Program-made: the position numbers and the translations under genes | Shown: positions 57,547 to 64,000 of the stretch, one piece after another | Position numbering within the stretch: the stretch's first letter is position 1 | Layout: each line of letters starts with the position of its first letter | Assembly: GCF_026107375.2 (NCBI RefSeq) | Contig: NZ_JAPCIA010000001.1 | Span: 1,302,001-1,366,000, forward strand | Source: Sphingomonas sp. BT-65 | GTDB lineage: Bacteria; Pseudomonadota; Alphaproteobacteria; Sphingomonadales; Sphingomonadaceae | DNA: 64,000 nucleotides | Direction of reading: 5' to 3' | The notes under the pieces: generated by a model | What the model was told of the DNA's origin: nothing | Seen by the model: only the letters and a program-made list of their open reading frames with translations | Database searches by the model: none

Positions 57547-58773
57547 ATGACCGAATACAAGTCCGATCTGCTTCGCCTGCTCGACCAGCGTGGGTACATC
57601 CATCAGGTCACCGACGCCACCGCGCTCGACGCGCTGGCGCAACAGCAGATCGTGCCCGGCTATATCGGCTTCGATCCGACCGCGCCCTCGCTCCATGTCG
57701 GCAGCCTCGTCCAGATCATGCTGCTCCGCCGCATGCAGCAGAGCGGGCACAAGCCGATCGTCCTCATGGGCGGCGGCACCGGCAAGATCGGCGATCCGAG
57801 CTTCAAGGACGAAGCGCGCAAGCTGATGACCGACGAGATCATCCAGGCCAATGTCGCCTCGATCAAGACGGTGTTCGAGAAGTTCCTGACCTTTGGCGAC
57901 GGCCCCACCGACGCGGTGATGGTCGACAATGCCGACTGGCTCGACAAGCTCGAATATATCCCGTTCCTGCGCGACATCGGCCGGCATTTCTCGGTCAATC
58001 GCATGCTCTCGTTCGACAGCGTCAAGCTGCGGCTCGATCGCGAACAGTCGCTTTCGTTCCTCGAATTCAACTACATGATCCTCCAGGGCTATGACTTTCT
58101 GGAGCTGTCGCGCCGCGCCGCGTGCCGCCTGCAGATGGGCGGCTCGGACCAGTGGGGCAACATCGTCAACGGCATCGAGCTGTCGCGCCGCGTCGATGGG
58201 ACCGAAGTCTATGGCGTCACCACGCCGCTGATCACCACCGCCGACGGCGGCAAGATGGGCAAGACCATGTCGGGCGCGGTGTGGCTGAACGAGGATCAGC
58301 TCCCGGCGTTCGATTACTGGCAGTTCTGGCGCAACACCGACGACCGCGACGTCGGCCGCTTCCTGCGCCTGTTCACCGACCTGCCGCTCGACGAGATCGC
58401 CCGGCTCGAAGCGCTGGAAGGCGCCGGGATCAACGAGGCGAAGAAGATCCTCGCTACCGAAGCGACCGCGATGTGCCGCGGCCGTGACGCCGCCGAGGCT
58501 GCCGCCGAGACCGCGCGGAAAACCTTCGAGGAAGGCGCTTCGGGCGAGTCGCTTCCGACGCTCGCGGTCAGCGGCGAGATCAGCGTGGTCGATGCGCTGG
58601 TCGGGCTCGGCTTCGCCGCGTCGAAGGGCGAGGCCCGCCGTCTCATCAAGGGCGGCGGCGCGCGCATCGATGGCGAGAAGGTGAGCGACGAGGCGGCCAG
58701 CGTCACCGTCGGCGCAACGCAAGTGCGCGTCTCGGCAGGCAAGAAGCATCACGGGCTGCTCGATCCTGCCTGA
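57547..58773 (+). CDS. tyrS: Tyrosine-tRNA ligase
   Basis: 408 residues. It charges tRNA-Tyr. The HIGH-like motif is [13 protein letters not shown], the KMSKS-like motif KMGKTMSG, and the C-terminal S4 RNA-binding domain is intact ([20 protein letters not shown]). The 217-base gap upstream has no gene; I see no T-box-like structure. Confidence 0.96.
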   Translation: MTEYKSDLLRLLDQRGYIHQVTDATALDALAQQQIVPGYIGFDPTAPSLHVGSLVQIMLLRRMQQSGHKPIVLMGGGTGKIGDPSFKDEARKLMTDEIIQANVASIKTVFEKFLTFGDGPTDAVMVDNADWLDKLEYIPFLRDIGRHFSVNRMLSFDSVKLRLDREQSLSFLEFNYMILQGYDFLELSRRAACRLQMGGSDQWGNIVNGIELSRRVDGTEVYGVTTPLITTADGGKMGKTMSGAVWLNEDQLPAFDYWQFWRNTDDRDVGRFLRLFTDLPLDEIARLEALEGAGINEAKKILATEATAMCRGRDAAEAAAETARKTFEEGASGESLPTLAVSGEISVVDALVGLGFAASKGEARRLIKGGGARIDGEKVSDEAASVTVGATQVRVSAGKKHHGLLDPA

Positions 58774-58814
58774 GCGAGAAGCTGTCTGATAGGATTTTGC
58801 TAACCATGACGGTT

Positions 58815-58835
58815 GCCGGGACATTTACGCCCGGC
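58815..58835 (+). terminator. Hairpin between tyrS and PilZ gene
   Basis: GCCGGG and CCCGGC pair across a nine-base loop, 41 bases after tyrS. TAACC at 58801 and GGTTA at 58836 could extend the structure. There is no T-tract. It may be a tyrS 3' end or a leader structure of the PilZ gene. Confidence 0.35.
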
Positions 58836-58885
58836 GGTTATCCCATGCTTCCAAAGAGTTGCCGGAGAGTCCGGAGCATGGGCGC

Positions 58886-59224
58886 GTGACGTATCAATTC
58901 TCATCCCTTGCCGGCGCGCCTGCCGCCGGCACGGACCGGCGCGAGATCGAGCGCGACGAGGTCCATTACCGGGCGCGCGCCTTCGGCCCGAGCGCGCAGC
59001 CGGTGACGCTGCTGATCGTCAACATCTCGCCGCATGGCCTGATGGCGCGCTGCGAAACCCCCTTCGAGGAAGGCGACCGGCTGCGCGTGATGCTGCCGGT
59101 GGTCGGCGTGGCGGCGGCGGAGGTGCGCTGGTGCCTGGGCGGACGTCTCGGCGTCAGCTTCGACATCGCGATCGACCTGGCGAGCTATTACGAGCTGCTC
59201 GCCCAGATGCTGAAGAAACCTTAG
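58886..59224 (+). CDS. Small PilZ domain protein
   Basis: 112 residues from a GTG with GGAG nine bases upstream; a TTG at 58859 would add nine residues. The c-di-GMP motif RREIERDEVHYRARA and NISPHGLMARCE fits a single PilZ domain (RxxxR is replaced by RREIERDEV, so ligand binding may be weaker). Likely a c-di-GMP responder. It stands beside tyrS. Confidence 0.82.
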   Translation: MTYQFSSLAGAPAAGTDRREIERDEVHYRARAFGPSAQPVTLLIVNISPHGLMARCETPFEEGDRLRVMLPVVGVAAAEVRWCLGGRLGVSFDIAIDLASYYELLAQMLKKP

Positions 59225-59300
59225 CGCCGGCGCACCAGCGCGAGACAGATAGGCGGCGCGCCGACCCGTTCAACCCGCGCCGCCTTCATTGTTTCTGAAT

Positions 59301-59558
59301 TCAGGCCGGAGGCCGCTCCACGATCGCTGCGACGATCCGCCGCACGACCGGCAACACCGCCAGCAGAACGGGAAAGGCGACAATCCACGACAATCCCCAC
59401 GCCGCCATCCACGCGCGAGGGAAGTCCTCCGAAAAGCCAAGGCCACGTGCCGTAGCGATCGCCGACACGACGAAAGTCATCATGACCGAAAGGATCAGCG
59501 CCGACACGAGCCCGGCGTGACGGGCGGGCAGGCGGCGAAGACGAAACTTGCTTGGCAT
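59301..59558 (-). CDS. DUF2798 small membrane protein
   Basis: 85 residues with a basic N-terminus (MPSKFRLRRLPARHAG) and two membrane helices (about 15-37 and 50-72) separated by GFSEDFPRAWMAAWGLSW, the DUF2798 signature. Function unknown. The ATG was chosen as the first after the stop-rich upstream frame with the family start. Confidence 0.85.
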   Translation of the reverse strand: MPSKFRLRRLPARHAGLVSALILSVMMTFVVSAIATARGLGFSEDFPRAWMAAWGLSWIVAFPVLLAVLPVVRRIVAAIVERPPA

Positions 59559-59591
59559 ATAGTTCTCACAGTCAGAGCATCGGCCAGCATC

Positions 59592-59613
59592 CCGGGAAGA
59601 ACCCGTTTCCCGG
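59592..59613 (-). terminator. Hairpin downstream of recG
   Basis: CCGGGAA and TTCCCGG pair across an eight-base loop, with CGGCC/GGCCG outside them. It lies about 100 bases after the recG stop, upstream of the DUF2798 gene. No T-tract follows, so its role is uncertain. Confidence 0.35.
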
Positions 59614-59715
59614 CCGATCACCGGTTTGGATGCGTTGCCTGACGTGAGACGCTTACGGCCTCCACTGCGGAGGCGCGTTGCCACTGTCACGGATGCGATC
59701 GATTCGCAACAGGTT

Positions 59716-61779
59716 TCAACCCGCGCGCAGCAATCCCACCGCAGCGTCACGTTCGAACAAATAGAGCGCCACGCGCGCCGCCTGCCCGCGCTCGCCCTGC
59801 AAGCCCCCGTCGCGATCGACCAACAGCCGTGCATCGGCATTGGCCGCGCCGATCAGCTCGGCGAACTTCTCCGGCGGGGCGAGGCGGAAGGTCTGCTCGC
59901 CCGACTGGCGCGTGCCCAGCATCTCGCCCGCGCCGCGCAGCCGCAGATCCTCCTCGGCGATGCGGAAGCCGTCATTGGTCTCGCGCATCAGCGCCAGCCG
60001 CGCCCGCGCCGTCTCGCTCAGCGTCCCGCCGCGCAACAGCACGCACACCGATCGCCCGCCCCCGCGCCCGACGCGCCCGCGCAGCTGGTGGAGCTGGGCG
60101 AGGCCGAAGCGGTCGGCATGCTCGATCACGATCAGCGTGGCGTTGGGCACGTCCACCCCCACCTCGATCACCGTCGTCGCGACCAGCACGCCGAGCTCGC
60201 CAGCGGAAAAGCGCGCCATCACCGCGTCTTTCTCCGGCCCTTTCATCCGGCCGTGGACCAGCCCGATGCGGTCGCCGAAGCGCGCGCGCAAAGCCTCCGC
60301 CCGCGCCTCGGCGGCGGCGAGATCGACCTTCTCGCTCTCCTCGACCAGCGGGCACACCCAATAGGCTTGCCCCCCGCCCGACAGATGCCGCGCGAGGCCG
60401 TTGACCACCTCCTCCAGCCGCTCCTCGCTGATCACGCTGGTCTCGATCGGCTGGCGTCCCGGCGGCATCTCGTCGAGCTTGCTCACGTCCATCTCGCCAT
60501 GCGTCGCGAGCTGCAGCGTGCGCGGGATCGGCGTCGCGGTCATCACCAGCAGGTGCGGCGCGGTCTTGGCCTTGGCCTGGAGCATCATCCGCTCGGCCAC
60601 GCCAAAACGATGCTGCTCGTCCACCACGACCAGGCCGAGGTCGCGATACTCGACCCCTTGCTGGAAGATCGCATGCGTGCCGATCAGGATGTCGATCGAT
60701 CCGTCGGCGAGACCCATCAGCGTCGCCTCGCGCACCTTGCCTTTGTCGCGCCCGGTGAGGATGGCGAGGTTGACGCCCAAGCCGCTGAACAGCCGCTGCA
60801 GCGTCTCGAAATGCTGGCGCGCGAGGATCTCGGTCGGCGCGAGCATCGCACCTTGCGCCCCCGCCTCGACCGCGATCAGCAGCGCCATCGCCGCCACCAA
60901 GGTCTTGCCCGCGCCGACATCGCCCTGCAGCAGCCGCAGCATCGGGCGGCTCTGCGCCATGTCGCCCTCGATCTCGCGGATCGTCCGCGCCTGCGCACCG
61001 GTCGGCGTGTAGGGCAACCGCAAGGCATCGCGCAGCCGCCCGTCGCCCGCCAACGGCCGCCCCTTCTTCGCCCGCGCCGCGCCGCGCACCAGCATCAGCG
61101 CGAGCTGATTGGCGAACACCTCGTCATAGGCGAGCCGGTCGCGCGCCTTCACATCCGCCGGATCGGCATGGATCCGCGCCAGCGCCTCGCGCCAGCCCGG
61201 CCAGCCATTGCGATCCTTCAGGCTCGGCTCGATCCATTCGGGCAGCTCGGGCGCACGCTCCACCGCCTGCGCCGCCAGCGCCGCCAGCCGCTTCGAGGTC
61301 ATCCCCTCCGACAGCGGATACACCGCCTCGCGCCCCGAATGGGCCTCCGCCTCGCCCAGCGGCACGACATAGTCGGGGTGCACCATCTGGAGCATATCGC
61401 CATAGCGCTCGAGCTTGCCCGACACGCGCCGCGGCTCGTTGAGCGGCAGCAGCTTCTTCACCCAGCCCGAATTGCCGCCGAAATAGGTGAGGCTGACATA
61501 ATTGCCCCGCGCATCCACCGCATTCACCCGCGCCGGCGCGCGAGCGCTCCCGCTCATGCGATACTCGACCGGCGTCAGCGTGATCGCGATCACCTGGCCG
61601 ACATCCGCCGCATCCAGCTCCTCGCGCGGCAGCCGGTCGATCCACCCACTCGGCAGGTGGAAAGCGACATCCACCGCCCGCGCCAGCCCCAGCCGTTCCA
61701 GCGGCTTGGCCAGCTGGGGTCCCACGCCCTTGAGCGCGGTCACTTCGGCGAACAGCGGGTTGAGGATGTCGGGGCGCAT
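59716..61779 (-). CDS. recG: ATP-dependent DNA helicase RecG
   Basis: 687 residues. An N-terminal wedge/OB domain (about 55-150) precedes two RecA-like helicase lobes with Walker A GDVGAGKTLVAA, Walker B VVVDEQHRFG, TATPIPRTL and motif VI QLRGRVGRGG. It remodels stalled replication forks. The ATG at 61779 (MRPDILNPLF) fits the family start; an upstream in-frame ATG adds 43 non-conserved residues. It is divergent from sdhE. Confidence 0.96.
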   Translation of the reverse strand: MRPDILNPLFAEVTALKGVGPQLAKPLERLGLARAVDVAFHLPSGWIDRLPREELDAADVGQVIAITLTPVEYRMSGSARAPARVNAVDARGNYVSLTYFGGNSGWVKKLLPLNEPRRVSGKLERYGDMLQMVHPDYVVPLGEAEAHSGREAVYPLSEGMTSKRLAALAAQAVERAPELPEWIEPSLKDRNGWPGWREALARIHADPADVKARDRLAYDEVFANQLALMLVRGAARAKKGRPLAGDGRLRDALRLPYTPTGAQARTIREIEGDMAQSRPMLRLLQGDVGAGKTLVAAMALLIAVEAGAQGAMLAPTEILARQHFETLQRLFSGLGVNLAILTGRDKGKVREATLMGLADGSIDILIGTHAIFQQGVEYRDLGLVVVDEQHRFGVAERMMLQAKAKTAPHLLVMTATPIPRTLQLATHGEMDVSKLDEMPPGRQPIETSVISEERLEEVVNGLARHLSGGGQAYWVCPLVEESEKVDLAAAEARAEALRARFGDRIGLVHGRMKGPEKDAVMARFSAGELGVLVATTVIEVGVDVPNATLIVIEHADRFGLAQLHQLRGRVGRGGGRSVCVLLRGGTLSETARARLALMRETNDGFRIAEEDLRLRGAGEMLGTRQSGEQTFRLAPPEKFAELIGAANADARLLVDRDGGLQGERGQAARVALYLFERDAAVGLLRAG

Positions 61780-61849
61780 GTCTATCTGCTGCCTACACCC
61801 AAGCCGACTGCGCATTCCAGCGCTGTCGGCCAATTTGCGTTGAGAACCA

Positions 61850-62116
61850 ATGGATCGAGAAACCCGCCTGAAACGCCTCCGCTTCCGCGCCTGGCACCGC
61901 GGCGTCAAGGAAGCCGACCTGATGATCGGCGGGTTCTTCGACGCACATCACGTCGCCTGGAACGACACGGAGATCGAGCTGTTCGAGGCGCTGCTGGAGG
62001 AACAGGACGTCGACATCATGGCCTGGGCGATGGGCACCCAGCCGGTGCCGCCCGAATATCAGGGGGCCATCATGTCCGCGCTCAGGGCGCTCAACTACGT
62101 CCCCGTCGCCGAGTAA
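61850..62116 (+). CDS. sdhE: Succinate dehydrogenase assembly factor
   Basis: 88 residues with the SdhE/YgfY motif WHRGVKEADLMIGGF (RGxxE). It promotes FAD attachment to SdhA. It precedes mfd by three bases and is transcribed with it. Confidence 0.93.
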   Translation: MDRETRLKRLRFRAWHRGVKEADLMIGGFFDAHHVAWNDTEIELFEALLEEQDVDIMAWAMGTQPVPPEYQGAIMSALRALNYVPVAE

Positions 62117-62119
62117 CCC

Positions 62120-64000
62120 GTGCCCGATCTCAATCGCATCCTGAACGCTTCGGCGCCGCTCACGCTTGCGGGCGCGCCCTCGGGCTTCCTCCCGTGGCTG
62201 CTCGCCGATCTCGCGCGCGCCTCGACCACGGGCGCCGTCTACATCGCGCCCGACGAAGCCGCGATGCGCGCGGTCGCGTCCACCGCGACCTTCTTCGCGC
62301 CCGAGCTCGAGATCGTCCAGTTCCCCGCCTGGGACTGCCTCCCCTATGACCGCGCCAGCCCCACGCTGCGCGTCATGGCCGAGCGCATGGCCGCGCTCTC
62401 CGCGCTGCAGAGCAAGGCCAGCAAGCCGCGCCTGATCCTCACCACCGTCAACGCCGCGACCCAGCGCACGCTCACCCCGTTCCGCATCCGCCAGATGACT
62501 GCGCGCCTCGCCCCCGGCGAGCGCATCTCGCTCGACAAGCTCGCCGCGCTGCTCAGCGCCAACGGCTATGTCCGCACCGACACCGTCCATGATTCGGGCG
62601 AGTTCGCGGTGCGCGGCGGCCTCGTCGATCTCTTCCCCTCGGGCTCCGAGCAGGGCCTGCGCCTCGACTTCTTCGGCGACGAGATCGAGAGCGTCCGCAC
62701 CTTCGACCCCGCCGACCAGCGCACCACCGGCCGCGTCGACGGCTTCACCCTCCTCCCCGCCTCCGAGGCTTTGCTCGACGAGGACACGATCAAGCGTTTC
62801 CGCACGCGCTATCGCGAGAAGTTCGGCGCCACCGCCACCGGCGACCCGCTGTACCAGGCGATCAGCGATGGCCGCCGCCTCGCCGGCATGGAGCATTGGC
62901 TGCCGCTGTTCGAGGAGCGCCTCGAAACGCTGTTCGACCATCTCCCCGAGAACGCCGTGATCGTCCGCGACGCGGGCGATGCCGGTGCCGCCGAAAACCG
63001 CTTCGAGGCGATCGCCGACTATCAGGCCAACCGCGTCCGCGCCCAGTCGACCGATGCCGGCAGCTACCGCCCGCTCGGCACCGACCAGCTCTACTTGCTC
63101 CCCGACGAGTGGGAGAAGCGGCTCAAGGCGGTGAAGGCGCACCTCGCCACGCCGTTCCACGAGCCGGAGAGTGCCACCGTGCTCGACTTTGAAGTCGACG
63201 GCCCGCGCGACTTCGCGCCGGAGCGCGCGGCAGGCACCAACATCTACGAAGCCGTCACCGACCACCTCGCCAGGCTGCGCAAGGGTGGCAGGAAACCCAT
63301 CCTCGCCAGCTACTCGACCGGCTCGCGCGAGCGCCTCTCCGGCCTGCTCGCCGACCACGGCCTCACCGGTGCGCGCCAGGCCGAAAGCTGGCAGGAGGCG
63401 CTAGGAGCGGCCGACAAGGGCGTCGCCCTGATCGTCCTCCCGCTCGACCACGGCTTCGCCGCCCCCGGCGTCGCGCTGCTCACCGAGCAGGACATGCTCG
63501 GCGACCGCCTCGTCCGCCGCAACAAGCGCAAGAAGTCGACCGACGCCTTCCTCGCCGAACTCGCCACCCTCTCGCCCGGCGATCTCGTCGTGCATATCGA
63601 GCACGGCATCGGCCGCTACGAGGGCCTGACCCAGATCCCGGTGCAGAAGGCGCCGCACGATTGCGTCGCGCTCACCTATGCCGGCGGCGACAAGCTCTAC
63701 GTCCCCGTCGAAAATCTCGAAGTCCTCTCCCGCTACGGCTCGTCCGACGAGGTCGCCTCGCTCGACAAGCTCGGCGGCGAGGCCTGGCAGCGCCGCAAGT
63801 CGCGGATGAAGGAGCGCATCCGCGAGATCGCGGGCGAGCTCATCGCCACCGCCGCCGCGCGCGCCGTGCGCCCCGGCGAAGTGCTCGAGCCCGATCCCGG
63901 CGGCTATCCCGCCTTCGTCGACCGCTTCCCCTTCACCGAGACCGACGACCAGGACCGCGCCATCTCCGACGTGCTCGAAGACCTCGGCGCCGGCCGCCCG
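62120..64000 (+). CDS. mfd: Transcription-repair coupling factor, 3' end off the right edge
   Basis: 627 codons are seen from a GTG with no stop before the edge. The UvrB-homology module (QFPAWDCLPYDRASPTLRVM, FAVRGGLVDLFPSG) and the RNA-polymerase-interacting domain (LSPGDLVVHIEHGIGRYEGL) are present; the sequence ends just before the helicase Walker A. Mfd removes stalled RNA polymerase and recruits UvrA. Full length is about 1150. Confidence 0.95.
   Translation, partial: MPDLNRILNASAPLTLAGAPSGFLPWLLADLARASTTGAVYIAPDEAAMRAVASTATFFAPELEIVQFPAWDCLPYDRASPTLRVMAERMAALSALQSKASKPRLILTTVNAATQRTLTPFRIRQMTARLAPGERISLDKLAALLSANGYVRTDTVHDSGEFAVRGGLVDLFPSGSEQGLRLDFFGDEIESVRTFDPADQRTTGRVDGFTLLPASEALLDEDTIKRFRTRYREKFGATATGDPLYQAISDGRRLAGMEHWLPLFEERLETLFDHLPENAVIVRDAGDAGAAENRFEAIADYQANRVRAQSTDAGSYRPLGTDQLYLLPDEWEKRLKAVKAHLATPFHEPESATVLDFEVDGPRDFAPERAAGTNIYEAVTDHLARLRKGGRKPILASYSTGSRERLSGLLADHGLTGARQAESWQEALGAADKGVALIVLPLDHGFAAPGVALLTEQDMLGDRLVRRNKRKKSTDAFLAELATLSPGDLVVHIEHGIGRYEGLTQIPVQKAPHDCVALTYAGGDKLYVPVENLEVLSRYGSSDEVASLDKLGGEAWQRRKSRMKERIREIAGELIATAAARAVRPGEVLEPDPGGYPAFVDRFPFTETDDQDRAISDVLEDLGAGRP

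Noticed and set aside
59626..62349. A 907-codon plus-strand open frame over recG, sdhE and mfd
   Set aside because: It is antisense to recG and overlaps three well-recognised genes; its composition (His, Arg, Gln-rich) is a by-product of high GC.

Overview
The window looks like chromosome from a high-GC alphaproteobacterium of the Sphingomonas/Sphingomonadaceae type. The basis is gene content and order: lexA-comEC-gltX-gltA, a ChvI/ChvG-HprK-RapZ-EIIA-HPr cluster divergent from pckA, trpD-trpC-moaC-moeA-lexA, and recG beside sdhE-mfd. A short alphaproteobacterial HprK and a GTTC-N7-GTTC SOS box before lexA agree. GC is high almost throughout. No rRNA, tRNA, CRISPR array or intact insertion sequence was seen.

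Layout. 1-6.9 kb: a TonB-like protein cut by the left edge, a hybrid histidine kinase, a LysR/aldo-keto reductase/MFS group, and a cold-shock gene followed by three small basic or hypothetical genes. 6.9-17.5 kb: guaB, a CitE-like lyase, an SPFH/NfeD pair, a methyltransferase, a Tat-exported DUF885 protein, a chromate transport pair and two small stress-type proteins. 17.5-25.4 kb: pckA and the ChvI-ChvG-HprK-RapZ-PTS regulatory operon, ending in an RNA methyltransferase. 25.4-30 kb: cysS and a DUF1501/DUF1800 pair. 30-38.4 kb: an interrupted trp operon, molybdenum cofactor genes, a PilZ protein and lexA. 38.5-40.2 kb: a small inserted segment with an orphan gene and a decayed second copy of the comEC 3' end. 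40.2-47 kb: comEC, gltX, gltA, then an isochorismatase-family hydrolase and LysR regulator between two similar terminators. 47-57.3 kb: DUF2200, an SDR, a MerR/glutaredoxin-MauE pair under a mer-type operator, a retropepsin-like protein, an unusual histidine kinase co-translated with a DUF2336 protein, a membrane protein, a NamZ-like protein, a cupin and a DOMON-like protein. 57.5-64 kb: tyrS, a second PilZ protein, DUF2798, recG, sdhE and mfd cut by the right edge.

Working together. The 19.6-25 kb cluster links envelope sensing (ChvGI) to a regulatory phosphotransferase system (HprK, EIIA, HPr) and RapZ next to the gluconeogenic gene pckA. trpG-trpD-trpC supply tryptophan synthesis, and moaC/moeA molybdenum cofactor. 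LexA sits under its own SOS box.

Most unusual items: (1) a kinase-like protein whose H-box histidine is lysine, overlapping a DUF2336 gene; (2) a near-consensus mercury-type operator driving a glutaredoxin-MauE membrane protein, with a MerR that lacks one of the three mercury cysteines; (3) the comEC relic; (4) two copies of a multi-hairpin repeat with compensatory base changes; (5) a 15-bp perfect inverted repeat that places a start codon in the stem and its Shine-Dalgarno sequence in the loop.
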